Assembly: GCA_024195265.1 (NCBI GenBank)
Contig: JAJLRJ010000009.1
Coordinates: forward strand, 36,313,710-36,377,709
Source: Dendrophyllia cribrosa
Taxonomy: Eukaryota > Cnidaria > Anthozoa > Scleractinia > Dendrophylliidae
DNA: 64,000 nt
Reading direction: 5' to 3'
Positions 11,170 to 25,400 of this stretch are shown one piece after another. Below the pieces are notes generated by a model. It had not been told where the DNA came from. It saw only the letters and a list, made by a program, of their open reading frames with translations, and did not search any database. The stretch's first letter is position 1, and every line of letters starts with the position of its first letter. The translations under genes were made by a program, and so were the position numbers.

Positions 11170-14100
11170 GGATACTCTGAATTTTTTTTAGAAGTTTGGT
11201 ACTTTCACTATTGCACACCTCCGGTAGCCGGATATTTACGGACATCCGCTCAATGTTTATTAGAAAAATTGTAAAAAATATCCTTATTTACTGAAATACT
11301 ATGTCATTTATTCTAAGAACGTTTACAGGTTTAAATAGTCAAAAGAAAAAAAAATAACGTTTACTCCCGGCTGGGCCTGTGCTCAAAAATTTGACGTTAT
11401 GGTGTAAAATTGTAATAATGCAATACACAGTTTCTCGACAATTTCAACGCGCAATTTCAATTTCAATTTCATATTTTGCAAACAATTAATCCGGCAACGG
11501 CAATAATCCCAAAAAAGTAAAAAATTGGCACTTTACAATGGTGTATTCGTTTGTTTTCTCTTTGCACTTAACAAATTTAAATATTATAGTAATATATAAT
11601 TAATAAGTTTGGAATAAAAAGTATTTTCATATCTATAACGCCTATTGCTCCTACTAAATGTTCTTTTCATTTTAAAAAACCTCAAATTAAAGTCTTTCAC
11701 TTTCACTAAATGATGTGAGGTTTATTATGCAATGTTGAAACATTAATACTTCTCGATCGCTTAGGAGCAAGGAACGCGATACCAGAAGGGAATAATTACT
11801 CATTCTCTCTGTAACCAAACTGATGGAAGGGATATCAATTTCGTTCTAATTTAAGAGCAAAACGTGAGTTTCACTTAAAATGTTAACGAACTCCCCATGC
11901 ATCCACAAGAAAAAAAATTTATTATCATAAGCCTTATTCGTTAAACGGTTTACGTCTCTGTTCGGTCTGAGTATCTTAAACAGCTTTTGTTTGAAATGCA
12001 GCGAGCCCTTAAATCATTGATTAGAAGTGAAAATGAGGCTAATGCTCCAAAAAATAGAGAAAGAAATGTTGTTCTTACCAAATACGTCGCGTAAAATTTC
12101 TGCTTTAAAAATTCAGTAGGTTGACTTGAAGGCATCAACTGTTTAAGACTCACGAATTAGTACTTTCACCAGTAAAGCGGCATTTGCTTATTGAAAGAAA
12201 AACTGATCTGTTTACATCTTTGACACAGGACATGGAAAAATTGTCAAGTGGCGTTTGCGTTATTAGCAAACCCTTTTTTTGTCGTATCACATTTATGACA
12301 TGTTATGCCGGTATTATAGCTGACATCAAGGAGAATGTCAGTAATGTTTAAAGAGAAAGACTTCTTCCTACAACGGAAATAACTGCACGGAACGTAGTTT
12401 TAAACTTTTCTTACCCAACTATGATCTTTATGCCTTACAGTTTTATCAGAATTTAATTTTTTTGAGCTTTTAATTTATTTAAGGTCAGATGGGCAGTTGT
12501 AACTGTTTTCGCTCGGGACGTCTCGGCTTGACATCTTGACATGGGATATTTTCTCTTGTTTTAAAAGGGGACCGGTTATCTGGGACATATCCAAGTGTTT
12601 TATAAAAGGACTGACACTTTAAACCCTATGTTGCTCACATTGCTAAAAAAAAAACTATAAATTTTAAAGGGTCAAAGGAAACGTGGCGACTTTTTTTAAC
12701 ATTTTTGGAAGAGAGAGATGTGCAAAATATCGTAGTATTCATATTGTTGTAAAATGTGGTTCAAATTATTCCTGAGTCGGCGGTTAGCATCCTAAATTGT
12801 GATCATCTCAATGAAGGCTACTTCCCAGCGATCAAGTGAAAATTTTAGAATGGAAATTGAATTCATATTTCAACAGTGGCACTCTTTAATAATTAATCAC
12901 ACGGACAGTTTGCCGAAAATACAACATGTTCCATCCTCAGCTAGCTGAAAGACGCATAGTCCTTTTAAAATTACAATATTGTATGAACTAAAGCCGAAAA
13001 AACATTGCATTATAGGCATTTGCGATCTAAAATATTATTCAAAAGTATGAAACACCAACTTCAATAATCTATACAACAGTTAAAAATAGCTTTAAACCTG
13101 GAAATGACGAAAGATTACTATACAGTTTATATTTCGGGCCAAGGGCACCGAGTTAAACTGGAAGTTCCGGTGTAGAATCTATCATGATTAGAATAAAAAG
13201 AATTAAAAGTGACCGAATGCTCAGACGAAGGGCTAGAACTCGAAACGTAAGCTTTTTTCACTCGACTTAGCACCACCGTTTCTTTAAGAAACTAACTCCT
13301 GTATTCATGATTGCGCGAGAAAAATGAGAATGTTTATAACGCGAACATTTAGTTAGTTAAATAAAAGCTAGGTACTCGTAATTATCGTCATCAAGCAAGT
13401 TTGCGTATGTTGGCCAGCTTTTTTCTTTTGTTCGTTTTCTGTCGAGAGGTAAAACATCCAAATAAACAAGGAACTTAACCACCATCAATACTCATTTGAG
13501 TTGGTAAGTCTTGAATAATTTTTGTCAGTTCTGATAGGCTCCCTGTTACCATGACCACCAATTATATTGTTTTCCTCTTCCGCTTTAATTATTGCTATGA
13601 TTATCCACCGTGCATTAATGTTTTGAAACGATGTTTGTTTTGATGTTCGTCATCTGTTTGTCATTTTAATGCATTTGCTTCTTTTTATTTCAGTTTTAGT
13701 TCATTTATCTCGAGTTTTCATCTTTTTAAACAGACTCAAAGTGAATATTGCATGTGGAGTTTTTTTCGAAAACGTCTTCTCGATTTCAACAATTTTTCGA
13801 TAATTTACCTTCTGTAATATAAAATTCTAAAATAGACTATACTTTTTGTCTTCTTTTTATTTCCATATTGCCTTTTAAGTCTATACGGATATCTATATTT
13901 AAAAATATAGTCACAGGAATGTTTTCATTACCTAAACGACTTTAATAAAAGACCCAGCAGAAGCGAAGAAACGAAGGCCTTTATGTCGTATTTTTACTTC
14001 TGAATTAAATTAAGTAATGCCGCCGACTGTAAACAGAAACAGGTAGGTTCAAATTAATAAGAGGGTTTGTCCTAAAAATATAAAGGAAAACATCTGCAAG

Positions 14101-14970
14101 CATTTTCGAGCCTGCGCAAGATGGATGTTTTCGTATTTTCAAAGTAGGCAACTGATGCATTGTAAAAGATTTGAACAGCAGTTTCTTTTGAAACTGATTA
14201 TAACAGCGAGAGCTTTAAATTAAATTTGCGTCCGTGGTTGAAGTGCTAAGTGCTCGATTTTAATTGTTATCTAAGGTATATAGGTATATTACTTCCACAA
14301 AAGAACAGTGCACGCACATCTTCACTTTCGTCGCCCTCTTCCTCTTCTTCGTGTTCAGGCTTCGTGGGCGACGCACGATTTCGTCTACTTTTTTTTTTTT
14401 GCAAATGTTGCTACAAAAAAGGGGGTTATTAGAGGGGGGTGTGGGCTTAATAGAGGATAAACGTTGTCTGTAAAAGTTAGTTAATCTTCACCATTAGATT
14501 TATCGCTCGAATTTCGGTTTGTCACTGCATTTCTCCGATGTTTTCTTAAAACCGTTAAGGACGGACCATTATTGTTTTGACGGGAGGGGTTGGAAAATTT
14601 CACATGCAAACATTTTTTTTTATAAGCGGCACCTGCTGCAAACAATTTTTTTTCTTTATTTTTTGCTTGCGCACAATTTATTTCAGTGTTTATAGCCTCT
14701 GCAAACAATTTATTTCAAAATTTTCCTGAGAGGTAAGCTAAGATGATTGACGGCAGTGTAAAACGCAACCGTTGTTGGAAATTTGAATTTCAAATTCCGC
14801 ATGTTATTGAAAGGCGCAGTAAAATGTGTATAATTATCGACCTTTTATGATTGTTATTTGTTGTCCTCAATAAAATAGTTTTAGTTTAGAAAACGAGATC
14901 TCCGTAATGCACGGGAGGTGCGAAACCAAGAGCACCTCCGTACGTCTAAACCAATTATCGGACAGAAGTA
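11170..14970. other. Intergenic, no supported gene
   Basis: AT-rich sequence with only short, non-conserved ORFs on both strands. No splice-consistent exon, domain or RNA gene was recognised. A 21-bp stretch GATATTTACGGACATCCGCTC (11231-11251) recurs exactly at 15015-15035. Confidence 0.4.
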
Positions 14971-15355
14971 AAAAATATTTTTTTGATAACAGTTTAGCTA
15001 GGACTACTCTGGTCGATATTTACGGACATCCGCTCTTAAAGGCATACATGATTGACATCTTTTACCTTTTACTAAGAACAAATTTGACCACAAGAGGTAC
15101 GTTAGTGAAATGAATATTGCAATCGCTTATGTTTGCTTTCAGTTGAGTTACACGCGCCTTCCCGTGAGCACCCAACAAACGTTTTGCCAGTTAGCCAATC
15201 AGAGAGCGCGAATTCCAATGACGGGCACGTCTCCTTGCAAAGTTAAACACGATCAAATGTAATCTTGTCGCATAGTGTTTATCACAGGAGTGTACAGTTA
15301 GTTACAAAAATAACTATCCGGGGCGGCGCGGCGGGCGGCGGGAGTGAGTGAGTGA

Positions 15356-15590
15356 TACGAAGATTTTATCACTTTATTGCTTCACACGTATCCGCAGTTA
15401 CAAAAATAGTTATAAGAATTAGCTGGTGATATCGTGGAAACTTGTGGAAACTTGTAAAAAAGTTTGTTGGGTGCTCGCGGTATAAGGCGCGTCGCACTAT
15501 AATAATGTGCAAATTGTTACTACTTTCAAAAGGGAAAGTAAACTGAGCTGCGGCCATGCTTCCAGGCTGATATTCGGTAGGCAACAAACC
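15356..15590. repeat. Segmental repeat copy 2 (uninterrupted)
   Basis: Matches 10561-11166 minus the palindromic MITE. An 85-codon minus-strand ORF (15626-15369) crosses it and ends shortly before an AATAAA. Copy 1 does not keep a comparable frame, so I do not call a gene. Confidence 0.75.
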
Positions 15591-15629
15591 ACACATATTG
15601 GGAGCGTTGGTCAATTGTGAGTTCATATG

Positions 15630-18600
15630 TTTCCGTGAATGAATGAATCATTGTATGAACCGCAGATATAGAACGAAAAGTGAAGAAATCATCCTCGCAG
15701 TTGTGTTTGCAATTTAAGCAATTGCAAAGAAGGAAACTAAGGCTGAATAAATAGTTGACGCCCTGAATTTTTTTAGACTTCTTTGTAAACCGCTTAAATT
15801 TGCAAATACAGTTGCGAGGATCATTTCTTTACTTTAAATTAAAAACCTTGCACTGTTTGCTTTGAGTCGAATTTGAGGTTACTGACCCGAACCTATTTAA
15901 TTTATTGGCGCCTTTGTTACATTTTTGCATCGCGCTTTTTGGCAGTAAAGATTTAGACGATTTTGTTATTATAAGCATCCCAAATGTTTGAATTTTAAGA
16001 AAATGTTAGTCACCATTTTTGTTGGAGTAAAAATATTTGAAATATCAGCATATTTTTGTCATTTTCCAGTAAACCTCATAAAACTCAGAGCACTCAGGTT
16101 TTGTATGTCCAAGCTTCATGACAATCATGACCATGCAACTCGCTACACAAAATGTTGATAACATTTAATCTGAAAATGCTGTGTTAACGCATTTGTGTCA
16201 GTTGACGCACAAATAGTGGAAGCGTACATCCATATTTTCTCCCGTTTGGAAGGTTGATGGTACCTAAAGTTTTATAGAAAGTAACTGAGCAATCATAAAC
16301 CTACGACAAACACAGTCAATACTACAAGTGTGCAAAGTTTTATGCTGCATACAAAGCCGTGTAATTCGATGTCTTAGATTCATCCGATTTATGGCATTTT
16401 GTCATTTACCAAAAATATTAGCATGACAACATCTAGCATCTACGAAAACTCTTCCGAGTTTTTAACACCGTAAGTTACCGTTCTGAGGAGAAAAAACCGC
16501 CAATTCGATTATATATACTTGTAACCATCCACTTTTGAACTGCAATGAAGTCCCGTTGTGCTTGTGATAACATCATCAATATCGCTCGCTTTGCTCACGC
16601 TCACGGGCAGTTTGCCACTTGGGAATAACGAAGCTTGATATATGAAAATGTATTTTCTTTAAAAATGATAATGTTTAGACATTTTAGCAAATTGCCCGTG
16701 ACGTTTTTAGTCCCACAAAAAGATAAAAAACAATTTCCGTGAAATTCAAACATTCTTCGTTTCTTCCGAGTTTGGGATGCCAAAAATCATACAAATCGGT
16801 TACATACATCTTTACCAAAAGCGTGGTTCTAAAATGTTACCGTCACGCCTATAAATAGGTTAGCGCGACACAAGAGAAAATGATCATTTCTCTTGGCGAC
16901 CTTCAAGCGGTTGGCATCACTTTGGGACACAGGCATCCTTCCATCTAAACTTCAACAAAGCGTTGTCACTTATGAATATCGTCTCTAATACGATCAATAC
17001 GGTAAAAGAAGCAGGATTTACCTAGAAAACGTTAAACCTTTTTGAATAAGTACTCACCTTGGAATTTGACTTACTTTTTAGCGGCGTTGTATGTTTTTTT
17101 TTTGTTTGGAGATATTATATTTGTCCGCCGCCTAAGCCAGTTACACTTACACCATCATTCTTTACAAAGTAACACTAAGTGACAATCGTAAGTAATTAAA
17201 TGAGCTCAGAGAAGATCTTATGCAGTCAAAGAGTGCAGGTGGAAACGTGAATAACATTATATTACGGCGTTGTTTTGGTTTTGGTTTTTCCATTTTCTCT
17301 GCAAAAGAGGAACCATAATGCTTCTGTTTGAAACAAACCAAAAACGGAACCAGGATTGCTCAGCAGAAAAAAAAAGAACTGTTATTAAAATATTATTGTC
17401 GACACGTATTTTTTGACAAGACACTGAATTGATTCAATAACTGAAAAGTCTGAAAAATACGTACAGGAACCTTTAATTTACACATCGTGTTATTTAATAA
17501 CGGCCCCTTTTTATTTATTTTAGCACTTTTAATTAGCAGTTCAGTTTTGTCAAACCAAATAAAACTAAAAACAGCAATTACTGTAAAATAGTAAAGTGTA
17601 AAAACCTACCGAAACTAATAAACTATGGGCCCGAAAATAATTATGTTTTGTAGGAAAACAAATAATTAACAAACCTTGCTAGTTTTTTTTTTTTCCATTC
17701 ATCAAGCTTTTATTTTGACTAATTCAAATCCTGGTTAACCTTTTTGCGTGTTATCAATTACATTCCCGAGCTGACTTTAAGGAGCCTTTAATTCATTTTA
17801 CGGGGGATAATTTCGCCGATTTTTCCTTCAATAGAAACAAAAAATAATGGACGGGTTTTGTTAACAATTATTGTACTACTGCAATGGAACTATCCGATTT
17901 ATTATCTTTGGTTGGGGATGGGGTGTTTCGATACAGTTTTCTGGAGACCGGATAAAAATAAACGTTCTTACAAGTTAAAACAAAAAAATCTGTAAATTGG
18001 AATTTCGAAAAATATTTATTAACAAAATCTGTCTTACAGATTTTGAAAAAATTGTTTGCAGATCGATGTTGATGTAATTTAAACATATCAAAAATTGAGC
18101 ATAGGTCGTACTGCTAGATTTCAAGAAATTTACGACCAAAACACGTATCGTACGATCTCCATTTTGAGCATGCGCACTACTGCATACACCACGGCCATTC
18201 ACTTATCCTCGCGCGCATTACTAACATCACATCACATACTACTACATTCATCACTCGCGTAATTTTTGCTCGCGTGGTATTGCTTGCGTGACACGCGCGC
18301 GTAAGAAAATTTATTGTCCCTTAAAACCACCTTATAAAAGTGAAGTTGTAACGAAAACTTCTCGGCCTGGTTCGTTCGTCGTCTTCATCTTTAAATTTAA
18401 AGGCGTTCCAGTGAATCAATGTAAATAAAACTTTGAGATAATAATTTTTACATCAGTAAGGATGCGTGGTGAACGTTTTACAAAACTCCATGGAGCCATT
18501 TCTCAAATTTTTGCAAAAGCGATTAAAAACGAAAATTACCTAAAAATTGCTTATGGGGCGATGTTTGGAAAAATGGTAGTTCTCAAGATCGCAAAATAGA

Positions 18601-19080
18601 AAGTAAATAAAACTTTTATGGCGTGCAAACATGATGTGAAGTTACATTTTGACACTATCTTCTCTATCTTGAAGTAATTTCACAAAACCAGTTTTAATCT
18701 CGGTCAATTTATTACCAGCATACAATGAGTACAGTTTGAAATGTTATTGCGATTTATTTGAATTCAAACATACATAATTTATTTATTCTTGCAAAATTTA
18801 TATGCCATACACTTTTTTAACTTGTCTATGTGGGATTTTCAATGCGAAATCTTAAACGCGCAAAGTTTCACTTTTACTGATTTCCAAGTTTCTTGTTTAT
18901 CGATCGTCGTCGTGCCGCATGGTAATATCAACTTTACTAGAAAATATATCTTGCCAAACTTCAATTCAAAACCATCTAGTGATAAAAATTTCATGTTGAT
19001 CTGACTTGGAGAAGACCGCTTAAAAGCGAATTGAAAAATGTAGGCATGGTCTCCAGAACACTGTATCAAAACAAAACACC
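15630..19080. other. Intergenic, no supported gene
   Basis: AT-rich DNA with scattered short ORFs (60-76 codons) that show no motif or splice context. Nothing beyond low-complexity A/T runs was found. Confidence 0.4.
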
Positions 19081-19086
19081 TTAAGA

Positions 19087-19846
19087 AGCATTTTGTGTAT
19101 CAACAAAGGCGCGTACGTAGTCAATAATTTGGTACATACGAAAACAAAAATGCAATATCACCTTGGTATTGGTCCAAACATTTTAAATTAAAGGTTGGCG
19201 TTAGCCACATATTAAGGTTTCTTTCTTTGCTACAATTATTTTTCTTCTAGCACAAAGGATTCGTTCAGTCCTTCTCTCTTTTGCTTGCTGGTTTTTACGT
19301 TCGGTTGTCGGTCACCTTGTTGTTCAGTCATTCATGGGATTCAGTTGTCCTTTTAATTGTGCTCTGATTTACTGTGCCTCATTTCGGCTGCCCTTCCGTT
19401 CGTTTATTCTCCGGCGGTTTGCGATTTTGAGTTGAGCTGTTCGTGTATTTTACTTTTAAAAAACAAAACAAAACACCGAATCGTTTTGTGTATCAACAAA
19501 GGCGCGTACGTAATCAGTAATTTAGTACATACGAAAACAAAAATGCAATATCACCTTGGTATTGCCACTTTAAGTTCCATTTTGACGCTTGTGTCGTCCG
19601 TACAAGCCAATGGATGTTGCGAAAAACCTAAAAATATATCTATACAGCTGGATTTTTGAACACCAGGTCGTCCTGAGTAGGCGTCCGGGAGTATGTTTCA
19701 CCTTGTTTTTTTGTCGTTGGCTTGTTTCGTCCGTACAAGCCAATGGATGTTGCGAAAAACCTAAAAATATAATAACTAGCTGGATTTTTGAACACCAGGT
19801 CGCCCTGAATGTGTTTCACCTTGGTTTTTTGTCGTTCAAAAACTAA
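19087..19846. repeat. Local duplications (two interleaved families)
   Basis: A ~80-bp block (TTTTGTGTATCAACAAAGGCG...) occurs at about 19090-19172 and again at 19484-19565. A second ~115-bp block (CGTCCGTACAAGCCAATGG...) occurs in tandem at about 19598-19725 and 19732-19845. A weaker third relative of its end lies at about 19965-20035. Overlapping ORFs only reflect the duplication. Confidence 0.65.
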
Positions 19847-21149
19847 AATCCACAATATCTTAAAAACAAAAGACTGTTGTTTCCTTTTTTTCTCTCGCTC
19901 CCTTTCCCTCTTCTCTCTCTTTTCTGTGATTTTCGGGCTGATCAGGGTCATAAGAACACATCTTGTTTGGCGTTGCTGGAGTGAAATTGCTGTAATTTTC
20001 ATCGACCATGTTTTCAAAAATTCAGCTATATATTTAATTATGATATAATCTTACTGAAAAATGGTTGATTCGTCTGATCCTGAATTCTTCTCTGATAGTA
20101 GTCACAGCTACGTGCATGTACCAGTGTGAGCAATTTTTCCTTTACGAATACGAATCATAATTTCAGCTGCTCTTTATATTAAAATTAAAATTTGAAGGAG
20201 TTGGCAGTCCTTGGCAGTAGGTGGTTAGTCGCCTGTGGTTATTTACACGAAGAGAATGCAGGTCGCAGCGAGTTATTTTTATATGTTTTTCTGTTTTTTT
20301 TTTTCTTTTATTTGCTCACAGTACACACGAGGCGACTAGTTACAGGACAAGGTTGATTTGGCCTTTATTGGCCAGGGATGGGCAGATAATTCATTTTTTT
20401 ATCACAGCGACTAACTGAACAAGGAGAACACACGATGAGATTACCACGACTAGTCGCTTCAATTTAACGGCCAATTTGATGTCTCGTCTCTGTGTCTAGA
20501 ACAAATTTCTAGGACCCGTAATGTCACAATCAAAATCGGAGGTGCTGATTTAAATGGAGATTTGACTTAACATGCTGGGCCTCAAACGAGAAATATTAAA
20601 ACCCGTCCAATTACAAAGCAGCAAAAAATAAACACTTATGCAATGGGAGCAATGTGTTGAATAATTGCCAGTTTTGTTTAGAAATAATACGAACAACATA
20701 AGGGTGCCATTGGCGTTATTTTAGATTGTTAAGAAAACGTTATTTTCCTAATTCTATCTGATATTTTGGAAAAGTTGAGAATTTAAAGTTAAAAAAGGGG
20801 AAGGCAACATTAACTAGACTGCAGCTCTAACATGTTCGGAATTTATTGTTTAATCGTAAGCTAATATTTTCTACAGCCATGTTCAGACTGGATCACAATA
20901 TTATAATAATCCGATATGCTGTTATATTTTTTTTAACATGGTTTTGGCCATGTATTCACTGATAGATGATTTATGTCTTTCTTCATTTTTTTAACACGAC
21001 AACGACATGATATTTCAAATTCTTTGCCTATTGCTCATGGTCACGCGCTGTGACGATGGCCAGTTAGAAAACATTTGAATTTAAGCTCACTGTCCACAGT
21101 TGCATTTTGGCTTTCAGTTTGGTCTCTATCATGTCGTTATCGCGCTTAG

Positions 21150-21280
21150 TGTTCTACGTAGTATCGGCCTTGCTTACTTTATTTGTTTTACTTGTTTGGC
21201 TGATTTATAGATCTTCACTAGATCCTACGTACACCAGCAGCATTTTCGTTCGTGGTCCTTTGCTTCTCACGATCTTCTAC
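21150..21280. repeat. Dispersed repeat, second copy at 35340-35480
   Basis: Shared pieces include TACGTAGTATC, GATCCTACGT and CATTTTCGTTCG in the same order and spacing. The 66-codon hydrophobic ORF over it is not conserved in the other copy. Confidence 0.5.
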
Positions 21281-21335
21281 AATTATAATCACTCCAAGTG
21301 TGATTGAGGTAATCACGATAACTGTCACGGCTAAC

Positions 21336-21545
21336 AATTACTCTGACCAATCACAGAACTCAAGGAAAATCCAAAGAACCAATGAGAACTCGAATACATG
21401 TCGCCGGCGCTAAGCGCGGGAAAACGCATGCGAGTAAGTGACGATTGCTTTTGGTTTTACTTCTGATTGGTTGAGAAAGTGGCGCGAGATTTTTTTAGCC
21501 AATCACAAAAATAATGTAGCAATACAAAACGAAAGCAATTAGGAA
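21336..21545. repeat. CCAATCA-rich dispersed repeat, second copy at 29584-29775
   Basis: Both copies carry the ordered blocks GACCAATCACAG, AAGCGCGGGAAAA, TTTTGGTTTTACTTCTGATTGG and TTTTTTAGCCAATCACAAA. CCAAT boxes in both orientations could act as promoter-like sites, but no adjacent gene start was found. Confidence 0.65.
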
Positions 21546-21749
21546 AAAACTGATCTAAAGAGAATAAAGTTATATTGTACGTACAAAGTATAGTTTCTAA
21601 GTCGTTATCGCACTTACAGATTACGTTTACGCTAATTTTACATCTTTAAATAAAAAACACGATGTATATTTTGCGTCTCTGTATGACCCTACGAACTATG
21701 CCGGACGAAATTGAAAATCACGTACATTACAAGCAGCAAATGTTAACAT

Positions 21750-22136
21750 TTGGTGGTTTCATACTAGGGCTTCTAAGTACAACCTTAGTGCAGTTTAAGC
21801 CTACTTTGAATGTGAAGAGTAAAATGTACATACTTGAACCCTACTTTGTGACCATGGAAACGTGTCTTTTTCAAAAGAGCCGAAGTTCGCCGCCAAGTAT
21901 ACGTATCAACTACACCACATTTGAGTAGGCGCTTGACCAATGGGAAAACAGAAGCCGACTAAAAGGCGCGTGCAGCGGCGCAAAAAATGATAATGATTGT
22001 CAGCTTATGTTTAAAGTAATACACTTTCCTATCTGGTGTAAACCCTAATTTTCTGAAGTGGTACTTGAGAATCTCAAGTGCGCTTGAGTCAAACTTTTGC
22101 TTGAGATATACTTAGCTTGTAGTGTGAAACCACCAA
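21750..22136. mobile_element. MITE with TTGGTGGTTTCA termini
   Basis: Left TTGGTGGTTTCATACTA and right TAGTGTGAAACCACCAA are inverted repeats with one mismatch. The body contains many CTTGAGT/ACTTGA half-sites. The segment at about 985-1060 (GGTTCACACTAGGG...GTGCACTTGAAG) looks like a related left end. Confidence 0.65.
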
Positions 22137-22473
22137 TTATCATTACAATTATGTAACTAACAAAAGAAAAAGAGAAAAAAGTGTTAAAGGAGATATTTCT
22201 TACTTAGTAAAAATGGACAACTACTTTTGACTAACTATTTTCAATTACCTATTTTCCTTTTTCTTATTTCCATAAACGAGTATTTTTTACATATGCTAAT
22301 ATTTAACTTTTACAAGATAACTAGCATTTCATTTCTGTTTCAGAAGGTCTAGTAGTATCAAGTACTGATTGGCTAGCAGCTTTAGCCTGCGTTCAACCAG
22401 TTTTTTTTTTTTTGTTACACTGGATCACTACAAATAACTGTGTTCCTGCTTAGGTGTTTGGTTCGCGTTGGGG

Positions 22474-25400
22474 CTATTCATGACCAGAGTCTTTTGGCAG
22501 GGTGCGCCTGGTGTTTGTGGCATAGGCTGTGGGCTGGCTCCATTCTATTGCTGCAGGTCTTGCCACAGTAATGTTTAATGAGGGATTTGGTTCCCGGTTC
22601 GACTGGTCATTACCAGTGTCTTCTACCAAGGTGGGGTGGGTCTTACTGTGATTGGTAGCGTGATGGCTCGACCCAACAGATGGTTCCACTCTACTCACGG
22701 TGCACTTCAGGCCACAGCACAGCAGGGTCTTGATCTTCTCACGAAACTTTTTATTCACGAATACGTAGATGAAAGGATTGACCGTGGAATTGCACGTAAC
22801 AAGAACAATCGAAGTGATGTAAAAAACACTTCCGTATTCTTGTGAAGGACTGAGATAAGCCAGTACATAGGAGGTCAGGTTGGGCAGCCAACACAATCCA
22901 TAAATAACACTCACGGTCAAAACCATCTTAGTGACTCGTTTTCTCACTTTCAACACTCCCTGAAATAAAAGATAATGTTTTTTCTATATGTCAAACTTGT
23001 TGATAGTTATATTTACCTTGAAAGGAATACAAAGGCCAGACAGCCCCTTAGGGGCACCGTAACAATTACCTGGCGGGCGTTTTCCAAGTTTTCATTCTCA
23101 CGTTTGAACCACAATGAGTACACCACTCTGGAATACAACACGATCATTAGCGTTACTGGGATGATGCCAGCAACGAAGAACCAGGTGAGACTGTATGCCT
23201 TGGGGAGCCACTTATTCGGCCAGTATTCCAGACAGAAATCAGCTGCTTGATCAAAGTATACAGTCAGAAAAAGCGGAATGTTCAGAATGGCTGCACAAAT
23301 CCACGAAACTGGAATAAAAATCTGGAAATGGAAAATTACGATGTGATCAGTGATATGATGATGGCTTATAAACTGACTAACCGGGTCAATAACCGTCAGC
23401 TGACGATATATAAGACATCTATTTGACGCTTAAAGTCAAATTTTATCTTATCTTATCTTATCTTTTATCTTATTTTATCTTCAAACTACTGCTTCAATTT
23501 GGTTTGCTCTATAGGATCTTTTTATCCAACTAAGTTGTATTTTGGTGGCATTTGGCGGTATAACGTGGGAATAAGCTAAGCGAAACTTTGCTATTTCGCC
23601 AGGACGGCGTCCCTTTAATACGATGCCAAGTGTGAACAAGATTTACTGACTATATGGTTGATTCATGCTGGCAATTAAGTATCTTAAAGTTGAAAAGTCT
23701 TCGCTATCTCTAGGATTTGAAACCACGAAATTTTTCATCATTTCTCTTTTCTGAATACACCTCTACTATTTATTGCTCCGCATACCTTCAACTTCTGATA
23801 GGTTAGTTTTCCCTTGTTGCCGTAAGGATAAATCACGGCATAGTAGCGTTCAAAAGCGATGGCCACCAAAGTGAAAACGGAGGCAGCTCCACCCACCCAG
23901 GTGAGGTTATGAGACTTGCAGAGCAGTGTGCCAGACATTCCAACAGGATGCTCAAACAGATGAACCACAACGAATCGCTGTCCGATAAACAGCGCAAACA
24001 GCATGTCCGCCACAGCCAAGCTCAGAAGTAAGAAGTTGACTGGAGTTCTGTTGAACAGCAATAACATACTGAATAAGCGTGAAGCAACCAAAAATGTAAT
24101 AAATAGGGATACACTCATTCATGGAGCTTTTATGTGTAGAAACCTCGACTGGCTAATTAAATGCCAGAAGAACAATTATAATATGATTTAATCCTATTCA
24201 GACCGGGTGTAGGAGGAGAGGAGGGGACGGGGAGCGGAAAGTGCTCGCGTTTACAAACGTTTATATATAATTTTAGAAGCATTTTACCAATACCCACCAA
24301 CCATCGTTACCTTTCATGAAATTTATCTGAGAACATTTTAGTGTGACAGAGTTTTGTTCATGACATGTCCTCAGTAGGTAGACCACACTATTGGACTGAC
24401 TAAGTTTAAGAAATTTAAATTAAGTATTGTTTCACATAAGAACGATAGCAAACTTCATTGTTCTGCGGCATTAGCTCTTTCCCACATAGAATATCTTTGA
24501 TTTCAAGAATAGAGGAGGAGCTGATGGTTAATAATTATATTTCATTATAAAAATAAAGAAAATCCATTTGCGTCAAATAAATTTTAGGAAATGTCCGTGC
24601 TTAACCAATCAGAATAGCAGAAGACAATAGCTAATAATTTTGCTTCTTTGATGAAGTTCCCCAAATACAATTTCTTTTAAAAATTGTATGTTGTGCGATT
24701 GGGTCTCAAATTACTTGAAACCTAAAAAAAATTAGACAAAATGCACCTTGAACCTTAACTTTTTAGCAGTTTTTGAGTCTAGGCCAATGAGATCACTAGT
24801 TGTAACAATGAAAAATCTTGACATTCCATCGTGTTTGACATTCCATTGCCGTTCAGCGCTATCCTTCTTATGCGGATCATTACTTAAAGCTGCTTCGATT
24901 TAAAAAAGTTATAAAATACAAACAGGAGTAACACAAGCAAGAATTGACGTGGGTTTCTCGAAAGTCCCGAAAACGTTTTGGAACCGAAAGCCTTTAAAAT
25001 GAAGTTTCTAACGAATAGCGTTGAATTTTTTAGCCTACAAACCAGCCCCGCTCGTGTAGTAAAAGTAAGATTTTAATTCCTAGCTTTCAAAATCGACAAA
25101 AACCGAATCTTTATTGGTAAACATTTTGCACGTAACATGGCTTTTCTGACCCGAAAAGTTTCCGGGACTTTCGAGATACGGACGCCAGAAGTGCGTTTCT
25201 CGAAAGTCCCGGAAACCTTTCTGGCCCGAAAAGCTGCAAAGAGTTTACCAACAAATTAAAGATTCGGCTTTTGTTGATTTTGAAAGCTATAGGCATTAAA
25301 ATTTAACGTTTACTACACAAGCTGGACTGGTTTGCCGGCGAAAAATTTGAACGCCATTCGTTAGAAACTGGATTTAAAAAATGGCTTTCGAACCCGAAAA

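Noticed and set aside
15369..15626. 85-codon minus-strand ORF followed by AATAAA
   Set aside because: It lies over a segmental repeat whose other copy lacks the frame. No domain recognised.
21107..21307. Hydrophobic 66-codon ORF resembling a membrane protein
   Set aside because: Frame not conserved in the second repeat copy at 35340-35480; no splice or domain evidence.
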